Notes: generated from the sequence alone by a model not told the origin. 64,000 bases of DNA from Sheuella amnicola (GCF_010499255.1 NZ_JAAGRN010000002.1:1-64000), one strand, 5' to 3'. Counted from the stretch's first letter, positions 9,225 through 20,000 are shown. Made by a program: numbers and translations.

Positions 9225-11444
9225 ATGATTGACTGGAAAAAATTTTCAATTGGTTTAGGCTGTGGAGTAAATAATGGAACAACTTATGATGCTCTAGACT
9301 ATGCATTAAAAAGCGGCATTCGGTTTTTCGACACCTCCACTTACTACTCAAAAGGTGCGTTTAACCAATTTTCAGAATGTTTACAAAAAAACAATATCAA
9401 TCGCAACGACGTACTTTTGTGTCTTAAGCTTTGGGTCTCTTCACTCGGCAACAACAGGCAATTCGACTACGATCCCATCAATTCGGTCATCGAAGATAAC
9501 GTCAAAAATTATGTGCAGGAATTAGGGATAGGCTATCTTGATCTGTTAGTCATTCACTGGCCAGTCAAAATCGACTCCGATGGCATTCCCGATGAATTTA
9601 TCATTGAAGAAATCTGGCCAAGACTTGAATTACTCGTTTCAAGCGGATTGGTCAAAGCGATTGGGGTTTCCAATTTCAATATTATCGAACTTCAGCGACT
9701 ACTTAGCATTGCAAAAATCAAACCGGCTTGTAATCAAATCGAATTTAATCCTTTTGCATTTGATTTAGCCCTTAAGAATTTTTGCCAAAAAAATGATATT
9801 CATGTCGTAGCCCATTCGCCATTTAATTTTGGATGGAAGGGCACTAAATTAGCGATATTGGAGAATGAGCAGATCAAAAATATCGCTGCAAACCACCGGA
9901 AGAAACCTGCACAAATCGTATTGGCATGGGGCTGTGCGCATGGAGTGACCCCAATCCCTGGCAGTAACAATTTAGAGCATATTAATGAAATCGCAGAGGC
10001 ATCATCTATTTTGCTCAGTGATGCTGAAATAATAAAAATCGATCAGTTAAATAAAAATGAATTCTGTTATGCCGATTTTGGTCAATATTTTAGGCAACAG
10101 AAATATTTAAGGCACCAAGTCCCAAACTTTGAAGCGAAAATACTAACTGATAACGGCGCATTTAAATCCGTTCATCTATACGACAATACATTTCTACAAG
10201 AGATTAAGCATGCCCTAACTGAAGGGCCTGGATTTGTCATTATTCCTGAATTGTTTCGCGATCTCACGGATCGTTTACTTCCCGCGCTTGATGCAAATAA
10301 AATGCAAAAAATAGGGCGCTGGGATGGTTTCGGTGCATTCACCAAAGACAGTATTTTCAATACAACACCCGAAATTATCGAGCTGATTGATGATCCTCTT
10401 ATTTCATTGATTGTTCAATCACTACTTGGTTGGGACTGCAAGTTGGATAATCTTGCAGCAAGTACAAGCCGTATTGCTCCCAACAACAATTCATTGGGAC
10501 CACATCAAGATTCTCCATTCGAACAGAATCCGGGCTGTCCTCTTCCGCCTGCAGAATACCCGCTTGTTTTACAAACCATCATTGCTTTTGATGCGTTTAC
10601 TGAAAACAACGGTCCACTGTATGTCGTGCCACACTCACATAAGAAAAGGCAGCGTGTGAACCTACCATGGTCCGGGAATATGCCTGTTGGACCTGTTCCC
10701 GATCAAGCTTTGAAAGTTATTGTCCCCAAAGGTTCAGCGATTCTAGCGGTAGGCCATGTCTGGCATGGCGCGTGCTCTAACATGACGAATCAACCGCGTC
10801 GCGGATTTCTAGTGGAATTCGTCAGTTCGGTATGTGAGCCTCGGGAACGTTTCACGACCGACAACATAAGCGACGAAGTTCTGCGAAAATTTTCTAGACG
10901 ATTATTGCGTTTACTCAGCAATGGAAAGCGATTCTTTTATGATCAACCCACGCTGTTGATGCAATATAAGAAGTTACTGAAAGATGAAATTCCAGATTTT
11001 TTAAAACCAGTGAAATCTGAAGCCAAACTGGATAATTTAATTTACTCAACAGTTATCCATACGACCGGAGGCGCCCAAGGACAATCCTTCAGTGATGATG
11101 GATTATTGAACCTAAAGCTAAGCCTGCCAGAAATCATGGGAGGCAAAAACAACGCGGCCAATCCCGAGCAATTATTTGCCTCGAGCTATTCTGCTTCATT
11201 CTTAAGGGCATTAGACTACGTTGCGAATCAGAAACTCGTTGAGATACCCAAGAATGCATCCGTACAAGCAAGAGTGTCTCTAGGATCATCTCAACAGGGG
11301 ATTGCGATATCAGTGAAGCTGATGATCAATCTGCCTGGGGTGAATCAAACACTTGCCCAAGAACTCATTGATCAGGCAAATAAAGTTTGCCCGTATTCCA
11401 ATGCGCTCAAGGACAATGTTCAAGTTGAACTAACGCTAGGCTAG
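9225..11444 (+). CDS. Three-domain fusion: aldo/keto reductase - PhyH dioxygenase - Ohr/OsmC-like
   Basis: Residues 1 to about 275 form an aldo/keto reductase with the full tetrad in place (Asp36, Tyr41, Lys68, His111) and the late NADPH segment IPGSNN. Residues about 305-560 form a phytanoyl-CoA dioxygenase (PhyH) domain with the Fe(II) triad candidates His427-x-Asp429 (PHQDS) and His514 (or His511), plus the 2-oxoglutarate-type Arg at 525/526. Residues about 605-739 match organic hydroperoxide resistance proteins (NPEQLFASSYSASF, then VCPYS). In that domain the expected peroxidatic Cys is Ser658, while the second Cys (Cys722) remains. The frame is continuous with no sign of assembly error. 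The combined role is unknown; adjacency to the PKS suggests oxidative/reductive tailoring, which is inference. The last 9 bp overlap the convergent amidohydrolase. Confidence 0.85.
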   Translation: MIDWKKFSIGLGCGVNNGTTYDALDYALKSGIRFFDTSTYYSKGAFNQFSECLQKNNINRNDVLLCLKLWVSSLGNNRQFDYDPINSVIEDNVKNYVQELGIGYLDLLVIHWPVKIDSDGIPDEFIIEEIWPRLELLVSSGLVKAIGVSNFNIIELQRLLSIAKIKPACNQIEFNPFAFDLALKNFCQKNDIHVVAHSPFNFGWKGTKLAILENEQIKNIAANHRKKPAQIVLAWGCAHGVTPIPGSNNLEHINEIAEASSILLSDAEIIKIDQLNKNEFCYADFGQYFRQQKYLRHQVPNFEAKILTDNGAFKSVHLYDNTFLQEIKHALTEGPGFVIIPELFRDLTDRLLPALDANKMQKIGRWDGFGAFTKDSIFNTTPEIIELIDDPLISLIVQSLLGWDCKLDNLAASTSRIAPNNNSLGPHQDSPFEQNPGCPLPPAEYPLVLQTIIAFDAFTENNGPLYVVPHSHKKRQRVNLPWSGNMPVGPVPDQALKVIVPKGSAILAVGHVWHGACSNMTNQPRRGFLVEFVSSVCEPRERFTTDNISDEVLRKFSRRLLRLLSNGKRFFYDQPTLLMQYKKLLKDEIPDFLKPVKSEAKLDNLIYSTVIHTTGGAQGQSFSDDGLLNLKLSLPEIMGGKNNAANPEQLFASSYSASFLRALDYVANQKLVEIPKNASVQARVSLGSSQQGIAISVKLMINLPGVNQTLAQELIDQANKVCPYSNALKDNVQVELTLG

Positions 11445-11447
11445 CGT
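11433..11447. repeat. Palindrome containing both stop codons of a convergent gene pair
   Basis: ACGCTAG-G-CTAGCGT is a perfect 7-bp inverted repeat around one central base. It contains the TAG stop of the plus-strand fusion gene (11442-11444) and the TAG stop of the minus-strand amidohydrolase (11436-11438). It could act as a minimal bidirectional hairpin or simply reflect overlapping stops. No U-tract follows on either strand. Confidence 0.5.
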
Positions 11448-12602
11448 CGGCATCACCCATTCAGAATTAGAGATATAGAATTTCTCTGCGTTACTCTGCC
11501 CCAAGCGTTCAATCTGTTTGGCAAAATTCTGTATGGGGGTGATACCGCCCTCAGGATGAGGAAAGTCGCTGCTATAGCAATAACACTCACCAAAACCAAG
11601 CCGCTCTATCATGTCGCCCACAGGTTCGAAATGATAAGGAGTGATCCTGATGTTTCTGCGCATGTACTCGGAAGGAGTCATGCTCAACACGCCTTTTAAT
11701 CGATGCCTGAAAATCCTGGCAACATGATCCAAATGCATGCCTAGCGGAGCAAACCAGACTGAACCCAGCTCCACGACAGCGAAACGCAATCGGGGGAATC
11801 TTTCAAAAACACCGCCTAGGATAATAGTGGCCAGAAAATTTTGTGGTGAGAAAATGAAGCTCGCCATCATGTAGGTATTGCCTGGCTCACCGTGATGACG
11901 GAATGAGGTTTCAAATCCAAGGTGCTCTACATCTTTTGACCAGGCTTCACTGGCAATAAACCCCTGCTCGCCACCTGCGTGCAAAATCGCCGTAGCATTG
12001 GCCTCTTGCAGCAATGCCCAAAACGGGTCAAAGTTGGGATGAGCAGGTGATCCGTTACCGGGGGGTACAGAACTAGCAATCACAAATGCGCGAATACCTT
12101 CTTTAAGCATGCGCTTGGTCTCGCTGAGGGCTACGTCGATGTTGTGAGTATCGATTAATGCAACAGGTAATAATCTTTTTGGTTCTGTCTTGCTAAATGC
12201 AACGGCATAATCGTTCCATCCCCGCATTGCCGAAAAGCCAAGTTCGGTATTTGAAAAGGCTCCCATCATCAAAGCGGGATCGGCAAAAACAAAAGCGCGA
12301 TTCACGCCCATGTAATCCAAGGCTTTTAATCGTCCGACTGATGTATATGCCCCGGCGGCGCCTGATCCTTTTAAATTCCACACTGTGTGGTCATTAAACT
12401 GGCTGGCCTCCGCACCCATAAGTTCTGCAACGGTATCCGATTTGTGCTCGTCGTCAGGCAATCTGTCCAGAGCTTTACGGCACATTTCCGCGTAGAACCT
12501 ACCTGCCTCTGTACCGGCAACATTTTCGTAAAAATCAGGGGCAGGAGTGATGTGAGTATCCAAATCATTTATCTTGCCTAAAAAAGGTGTCACATCAATC
12601 AT
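11436..12602 (-). CDS. Amidohydrolase-2 family metal-dependent hydrolase (copy A)
   Basis: This TIM-barrel protein of the amidohydrolase-2 (ACMSD-like) superfamily may hydrolyse an amide/ester or decarboxylate. The N-terminal metal motif is D-T-H (LDTHITP) rather than the classical HxH, as in many members of this subgroup. Further metal or catalytic candidates are in ILHAGG, the ELGS segment and the C-terminal SSDFPHPEGG. Its 388 residues align along their whole length with copy B at 12658, roughly half identical by eye. The start is supported by GAGG seven bases upstream. It is probably co-transcribed with copy B from the promoter facing the PKS. The substrate is unknown. Confidence 0.85.
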   Translation of the reverse strand: MIDVTPFLGKINDLDTHITPAPDFYENVAGTEAGRFYAEMCRKALDRLPDDEHKSDTVAELMGAEASQFNDHTVWNLKGSGAAGAYTSVGRLKALDYMGVNRAFVFADPALMMGAFSNTELGFSAMRGWNDYAVAFSKTEPKRLLPVALIDTHNIDVALSETKRMLKEGIRAFVIASSVPPGNGSPAHPNFDPFWALLQEANATAILHAGGEQGFIASEAWSKDVEHLGFETSFRHHGEPGNTYMMASFIFSPQNFLATIILGGVFERFPRLRFAVVELGSVWFAPLGMHLDHVARIFRHRLKGVLSMTPSEYMRRNIRITPYHFEPVGDMIERLGFGECYCYSSDFPHPEGGITPIQNFAKQIERLGQSNAEKFYISNSEWVMPTLA

Positions 12603-12657
12603 GCTTAAGCCTCAACAAGTCAGTCAGAAATTTATAGGAATTAAATACGTATAGTTT

Positions 12658-13818
12658 TTATGTCAACGCAGGCAACACCCAATCGGCATTGGAGACGAAA
12701 AAGCTCTCGGCCTGTTTCTGGCCAAGTGGCTTAATCCAGTCTGCAAATTCCTGCACCGGATGAGTACCGCCCTCTGGATGCGGAAAATCACTGCTGTAAC
12801 AGTAACATTCGGCCAGTCCATAATTTTTAATCATTCTATCGATAGGTTCGAAGCGGTATGGCGTGACGCGCACATTGCGTCTGATGTATTCGGATGGTTT
12901 GAGGCTTAACACCGACTTCAATCGATCTTGATAAATGTCAGCCATCTGATCAAGATAAATCGACAACGGTCCAAGCCATTGCGCACCTAATTCAATCGCG
13001 CCAAATCGTAATCTTGGAAATTTTTCGAACACTCCACCCAAGATCATTGTTGTCAACAAGTTCATGACCGGATAGTGAATCGTGGCAAGTGAATAGGTGT
13101 TGATCTGTTCACCCTCAGAGGCAATATCATCAGGTTGAAAACCCAAATGATCCACACCCGTAGCCCAATTAGGACTTGCCATGAATCCTTGCTCTCCTGC
13201 ATGAACAAGTACAGTCGAATTGGACTCTTGCATCAACCCCCAGAAAGGGTCCATATTCGCGGACGCAGGAGATTGTTCATCCGGAACAACTGCGCTGGAT
13301 ATCACGAATGTTCTGCCGCCCATTTTCAAGACGCGTTGCGCTTCGGCAACCGCCACATCACGCTTGAACGTATTCAAAATAGCGGCAACACGCAGACGAT
13401 CCAAATTTTCGCGACCATAATCCAACACAAAATCATTCCAGTGATGCATCGTCGGAATTGCGATTGGATCCGATGATGAAACTGCAATTTGCACGCCCGG
13501 ATCAGAGAAAATAAATCCTCTTTTGACACCCATTTTGTCAAACACTTTCAAGCGTCCGGCGCTAGTAAATGCGCCAGGTGCCGCAGCACCTTTGATATGC
13601 CAAATGGAGTATTCATCAAATACGCTTGATTCATTACCCGTCATGGCTGCAATCTTTGCTGCATCTTCCTTATTTGCCTTCTCCATTGCTTGTCGAAGAC
13701 CTTCGGAAAAATGTCTACCTAACTCTCCTGCCGCGATCTCGTATGTATCGCGACTTGGGCATAAATGCGTATCTAAATCAAGCATTTGACCATGAAAAAC
13801 ACTGGTATCAACCGTCAC
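12658..13818 (-). CDS. Amidohydrolase-2 family metal-dependent hydrolase (copy B)
   Basis: This tandem paralogue of the preceding gene has 386 residues and the same motif order: N-terminal LDTHLCP, LVHAGEQGF, AIELGAQW and the C-terminal SSDFPHPEGG with conserved YCY just before. The start is a GTG at 13816-13818 with AAGGAG eight bases upstream. Its 5' end lies 257 bp from the first PKS gene, in divergent orientation. A good minus-strand promoter is visible between them, so the two amidohydrolases are likely an operon regulated in step with, or opposite to, the PKS. A role in processing the polyketide product or its self-resistance is only a guess. Confidence 0.85.
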   Translation of the reverse strand: MTVDTSVFHGQMLDLDTHLCPSRDTYEIAAGELGRHFSEGLRQAMEKANKEDAAKIAAMTGNESSVFDEYSIWHIKGAAAPGAFTSAGRLKVFDKMGVKRGFIFSDPGVQIAVSSSDPIAIPTMHHWNDFVLDYGRENLDRLRVAAILNTFKRDVAVAEAQRVLKMGGRTFVISSAVVPDEQSPASANMDPFWGLMQESNSTVLVHAGEQGFMASPNWATGVDHLGFQPDDIASEGEQINTYSLATIHYPVMNLLTTMILGGVFEKFPRLRFGAIELGAQWLGPLSIYLDQMADIYQDRLKSVLSLKPSEYIRRNVRVTPYRFEPIDRMIKNYGLAECYCYSSDFPHPEGGTHPVQEFADWIKPLGQKQAESFFVSNADWVLPALT

Positions 13819-13906
13819 GCAAATTCTCCTTTAAAGGGGTGCGGATATGACTATATACTCTCATTTCAACCAATAAGCGAATAAAAATCCACAAAATTTA
13901 ATTTAG

Positions 13907-13934
13907 TTTATATGACTTACGTATAAGTTGTAAA
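13907..13934 (-). promoter_or_regulatory. Predicted sigma70-type promoter for the amidohydrolase pair
   Basis: On the minus strand the -35 element TTTACA (13929-13934) is separated by 16 bp from the -10 element TATAAA (13907-13912). Each differs from the consensus by one base. Transcription would start near 13900, about 80 bp before the GTG start at 13818. The inverted repeat at 13927-13948 covers the -35 element. Confidence 0.55.
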
Positions 13935-13957
13935 TTGCCAGTTACAACATATGTAAC
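13927..13957. promoter_or_regulatory. Overlapping inverted repeats in the PKS/amidohydrolase divergent promoter
   Basis: GTTGTAA (13927-13933) and TTACAAC (13942-13948) form a perfect 7-bp inverted repeat with an 8-bp spacer. GTTAC (13941-13945) pairs again with GTAAC (13953-13957). The half-sites share a GTTAC/GTTGTAA core, as expected for a dimeric repressor or activator. They overlap the minus-strand -35 and lie about 120 bp before the PKS start. A plus-strand -10 candidate TATAAG is at 13966-13971. No regulator gene is adjacent, so the binding protein is unknown. Confidence 0.45.
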
Positions 13958-14075
13958 AATGCTGTTATAAGAAATTATTAGTATTTTATCTGGGTAAACT
14001 TAACGTGGGTTTTTAAAACCATTCCATGAGTTCACTGTAATGCGGCATTACGTCAGGGATATGTCAAAGTAAGCC

Positions 14076-17000
14076 ATGATCAAAAATTCTGAAAATCGAC
14101 CTGAACTACCGCTCCAATCCGATGAAGAGTCAAAACTTAAGCACGCATTGCGTAAAGCAGCCGAGTCGATCAAAGAATTAATCGCCGAAAACGAAGAGCT
14201 CAAGCGCAAAAGTTCCATCGCCATTATTGGGATGGCATGCAGATTTCCGGGGGGGGCCAGTACGCCTGATAAATTCTGGAATGTCTTGAGTCAAGGTATA
14301 GATGCTGTAATACAGGCTCCAGCATCCCGTTGGAACGCCGAGGACTTTCTGGATAAGGACACCAAAAAGCCCGGAAAGATGTACACCGCTCAAGGCGGTT
14401 TTCTACAAGAAGATATCGAAGCATTTGATGCTCAATTTTTCGGCATCACTCCTAATGAAGCTCGATCAATGGATCCGCAGCACAGGCTGCTCCTGGAAGT
14501 CAGCTTGGAAGCGTTTGAAAATGCGTATCAGGTACCGGAAAAATTAAAATTCAGCAAAACTGGTGTTTACATTGGTATCTCCGGGGATGATTACGCTTTA
14601 AATCATCGCCACTCGGATCATCCTGAAAAAATTGACGCTTACTCGATTACAGGATCGACATTCAGTACCGCAGCGGGGCGCTTATCTTATATTTTTGGCT
14701 TGCAAGGTCCGTGCATGGCCCTTGATACCGCCTGCTCTTCCTCTCTGGTCGCTATTCATCAAGCAATTAGAAGCTTACAAACCAAAGAGTCTGATTTAGC
14801 GTTAGCCGGCGCAGTCAATTTAATTCTGCATCCTGCCATGCATATTGGATTTTCCAAGCTGCAAGCGATTTCACCAGATGGCCGCTGCAAAACTTTCGAT
14901 GCATCGGCAAATGGCTATGTTCGCTCAGAAGGTTGCGCAATGGTTGTTTTAAAGCGTCTGGAGGATGCAGAAAGAGATGGTGATCGCATTCTTGGTGTCA
15001 TAAAGGGATCTGCCATTAATCAGGATGGCAAAACCAATGGATTGGCGGCCCCTAATGGAAATGCACAAAAAGCAGTCATTCAGGAAGCTCTAGCCACTGC
15101 GAATTTAAGTGCGAATTCAGTTGACTATGTTGAAACGCACGGCACAGGCACTATTCTGGGTGATCCGATCGAGGTTGAAGCCCTAAGCGCAACCTATGGC
15201 AAACATCGTGACAAGCATTTATTACTAGGCTCAGTCAAAACAAACATTGGTCATCTGGAACCTGTCGCGGGAATGGCGGGATTAATCAAAATTCTACTTT
15301 CGCTCCAGCACGAACAGATACCAAAAAATTTGCATTTCAATGTTCCCAATCCCCACATTCCCTGGGATGCGTATCCCATTAAGGTCATTAACGAACCCGT
15401 TACCTGGAAAAAAGGCAAACAGTTACGCAGTGCTGGTTTGAGTTCATTCGGCTTCAGCGGAACCAATGCTCACTTACTGATTTCAGAATATGTAAAACCT
15501 CAAGAAAATTCAGCAAAAGCGATCGATCAATATGAAATGTTGAATATCTCTGCGCAAGATCCAAACGGTCTGCGCGAGTTAGCGCTCAGTTATATCAATC
15601 TGCTGAAATCAGAAAATACCTCCCTTCGGGATCTTTGCTATTCAGCTTCAGTTGGCAGACATCATTGGACTTACAGGCTCTCCATTGTTTGTAAAAACAA
15701 AGAAGAACTCACGAATGGACTGCAATCTTTTATTGATGGTGAAACCAATCCTAATGTTTTCTCGGGTCAAACTTCCGGCAATGAACCAAATATCGCCTTT
15801 CTCTTCACCGGACAAGGCTCTCAGTATTGGTCAATGGGCGCCAACCTATATGCCAGCGAACCTGTATTTCGACAGGCTTTCGACCATTGCGATGAAATCT
15901 TTAAAACCCTCAAACAAGTTTCAATCAAGAAAATCATTTTTGAAGATGAGTCCGAAACCATACATGACACCGGTATCACTCAACCTGCGCTTTTCAGCAT
16001 TGCTTATGCACTGACGCAACTTTGGGCATCCTGGGGTATCAAGCCTAATGCAGTCATGGGCCATAGCGTGGGTGAATATGCTGCAGCATGTGCGGCCGGC
16101 ATCTTTAGCCCGGAAGATGGCCTGAGGCTCATCACCAAACGCGCCTCTCTCATGCAAAGCCTGCCTGCGGGTGGCGGCATGGCGGCAGTATTCTGCTCAA
16201 GCGACACGATTAAGCCCTTCTTGGACAAATATCGTGGCAAGGTTGAATTAGCCGCAATCAATAGTCCAAAGCAGGTTCTGGCTTCAGGAGATAAAGAAAC
16301 AGTCCTGAAACTGACTCAAGATCTGGCTAACGAAAATATAAGCAGTCATATTCTGAATGTTTCTCATGCATTCCACTCCTATCTCATGGATAGCATTCTG
16401 TCGGAATTCAAAGAAGAAGCGGGACGTCTCAATTACACGAAACCACACACCCCGATCATTTTGAATTTATCAGGAAGACAAGCGGACGAGTCAAACGTAA
16501 CAAGCGATTATTGGATGCACCATATTCGCAAACCTGTCATGTTTGCCGAGGGAATGCAGGCAATTGAAAAAAAATCGATTGATGTCTTTGTTGAAATTGG
16601 TCCGGATCCCATCCTGTTAGGACTGGCCAGACAAAATATTGCTCGCGACTGTGTTTGGCTTGCAAGTCTGAAAAAGGCAGTCCCGGATCAAGCTCAAATG
16701 TATCGGTCGCTTGCAGGCTTATACATCCTGGGGGCAGAGATAGATTGGAAAAATGTATTCCAATCCAAACAGGGCAAATGGACATCCCTACCCAATTACC
16801 CCTTTCAGCGAAAGAAGCATTGGCAATCCATTCCGCGCAATAAAGGATCGATTAAGACTCAGACCGGCAATACCATTAGTCCATTTGGCCTGTCGCTTTC
16901 TCAGTCACCTTTACTTGATTGGGATATTGTCAGCTGCAATCTGAATAAAGAAAGTATTCCGATTCTCGATGATCATCATGTGGTTGGTAAAACCATTTTT

Positions 17001-20000
17001 GCAGCCGCAAGCTATATATCCCTAATTATAGAAAGCGCTAAATTTTTTCAAAATCAACCCGAAGTTCAATACGCATCGGTGGGAATCAATCACCTCTTGT
17101 TTGAGCTTCCGCTCGTCATTACCAATTCGGCTACGCAAACCCTACAGCTTGCATTAGAGAAGCAAAACCCGGATTCGAGAAAATTTAAGATCATTAGTCT
17201 GGATGGGACTGGGGACTCATCATATTTAACCCATTTGTCAGGCTTGATAAGTTTCCACAGCGACAATCAAATCATTCAATCAACATATTCATTACCTGAA
17301 TTTGAAAAGAAGTGGTCCGAGCTATCCCATAGTCTGTCCAGATCACAAATTTATGACCGATTGGCCAATAGCCAAATATTGCTAGGTCATACCCATCAAT
17401 GGCTTCAAGAAGCTCGCCTCGAAAAAAATACTGCATTCGGTAAGCTATTCGTGCCCTTAGGCATTACCAGCGAATCCATGGCGCACGATGGCTTTGTTCT
17501 GCACCCGGGACTTCTGGATTCTTGCTTTTGTTTATTCTCGACCCTGATCAACGAAGAGGGGAGAAAAACATATGTACCTTTTTCAATTGAATCATTTCGT
17601 TTGATTAAGCGCGTTAATGGCACTGATTTTTTTGCGATTGCAAGACTGCGCGATGAAGAAACGTCTTCGAATAAAAAAATCGGGGATATTGAAATCTTCG
17701 ACTTTGAAGGCAACTTGATTGGCCAATGCCTAGGCATTGAGGGCCGTGAAGTTTCGCGAGAAAGCATCGAAAAGCTATTGCACAGCAAATCGACTGACTG
17801 TCTTTATGGATTACGCTGGCAAACTATCGATCCACCAAAGGATAGTCTGGCATCGCCTCAAAACATAATATTTTTTACGAATGGTCAGGATTTTGATCAA
17901 CACTTTCACGATTTACTAATCAAAAACGGTCATCACGTCAAAACCATTTCGAAAGCTTTAGCTTTTACAGAAAAAAACAATGCATTCGGAATTGATGCGA
18001 CATCAAAAGAACAATTTTCGCTGTTAGCGGAGTTATTTGCTAAACAAGCATTCCGAATTGATTCCGTCGTTTACGGCTGGGGTCTCGAAGAATCCAATAC
18101 GCTGCAAGACTCAGTCAAAGGATCAACCGAACCTCTCATCTATTTATTGCAATCTTTTTTCAATCCGTCTGGCACTTCGAAACCTGCCAAGTTAGTGCTG
18201 CTTACTTCAGGGGATCAGTCAGTCAATCTTTCAGAACCTGCAGCACCATTTATTCCCGCCCAATCCATTCTATCGGGGCTTGGAAAAACTATTCCACTCG
18301 AATATCCCGAGATTGAGTGCTTAACGATTGATATAGATTCATCAGTCGAAACGCAGGAAAATTGCCTTTCCATCATTAAGTACGTTGAGAACACTTCAAA
18401 TGCTCCTTCGCGCTTAACAATTCCTGCGTCAGGCAGTTTGGGCGACTTGGCATGGCAAGTCTGTGAGCGAGCCGAACCGCTTGCAGGGGAAGTCGAAATT
18501 GAAGTACATGCCACGGGACTGAATTTCAAAGATGTTCTATTAGCGCTACACCGCGTACCATCCCTGGATAAAGGACTTGGTGTCGAGTGCTCAGGTCGGG
18601 TTGTTAAATTAGGGCCTGGCGTGACAGAGTTCACCCTGGGGCAAAGGGTGCTAGCCATGGTGCCTGGCAGCCTGAGTCGTTTTATTTGCGCACCGGTTCA
18701 AACCACTGTTTCTCTCCCTGATTCTCTGGATGATCGCGCTGCCGCGACAATTCCGATTACCTTCCTGACTGCGGCCTACTCCCTTGAAAGTCTGGCAAAT
18801 ATACGGCCAGGCGAACGCGTTTTGATTCATGCGGCAACCGGCGGTGTCGGACAAGCGGCCATCCAGATTGCTCAGCAAGCAGGAGCCATCGTTTATGCAA
18901 CAGCTAGCCAAGGTAAGTGGAGCATTCTGAAAGATCTTGGCGTCAAGCATATTTTCGACTCTCGTACCACTGATTTTGAAAAGGCAATAAATTCGATTAC
19001 GAATGATGAGGGAGTCGATGTCGTTCTGAACAGTTTGCGCGGCGAGTTTACCGATGCCAGCTTAAGACTATTAAAACCGGGAGGCCGATTTCTTGAAATT
19101 GGCATTACAGACCTGCGCACTCCGGAGCAAGTTGCTCAATGGGCCAACCAGATTGAGTATTTCCCGATCGATCTGATGGTTTTATATCGCGAACAACGGA
19201 GCGTTTTACAGGCTTTACTCAAAAAATTGCTTCAGCGCTTTGCTGCCGGTGAGCTCAAACCACTCCCCTATCAAACCTATCCGGCCCAATCTGTCGAATC
19301 TGCATTTAGAACAATGCAACAAGCCAAACATATTGGCAAAGTTGTCATCGACATGCACCGACAAACACTTGTGGAGCAGCGCCAAGACCATAGGATCGTC
19401 TTGCGTAACGGAAAAAACTGGGGTCAACGGATATATCCGCTCGCCTCTCGTTCAGACAAACCATTCGAAATTCATCCCAACGGACATTATTTAATCGTTG
19501 GCGGACTGGGTGGTTTGGGATTATTGATGACAAAGAATTTGATTGATCGCGGCGCAAGACATCTGACCCTTTGCGGCCGAAGTGCGCCTTCGGTCGAAAT
19601 AATTTCTCAGATTGAACAGTTGAGAACATCGGACATATCCATCACGGTCTCACAACTGGACATTCTTGATGGCCCATCGACACAAAATTGGATTGAAACA
19701 GCGAATCAAAAAGCACCAGTTAAAGGAATCTTATTTCTGGCGGGCCAACTTCACGACGGGCTGCTCGAAAATGTAAATTGGCCTAATTTCGAAAAAGCAC
19801 TTAGCGCTAAAACCAAAGGACTCAGCAATGTCGACAAATCATCCCGACATTTAAATCTTGATTTTTTCATTGCATTCTCTTCACTGACATCAGTCACGGG
19901 CTCACCAGGTCAAGCCAATTATGTTGCAGCTAACAGTTTTGTGGACCAATTGATGATGCAGAGAGCCTCGCAAAGGCTTCCTGGAATCAGCATTAACTGG

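Noticed and set aside
14061-14072. Three-codon ORF (ATG TCA AAG TAA) just before PKS module 1
   Set aside because: Too short to call a leader peptide, with no supporting structure or attenuator.
17800-18410. Possible C-methyltransferase between DH and ER of module 1
   Set aside because: No SAM-binding GxGxG motif; the segment looks like the structural half of the KR domain.
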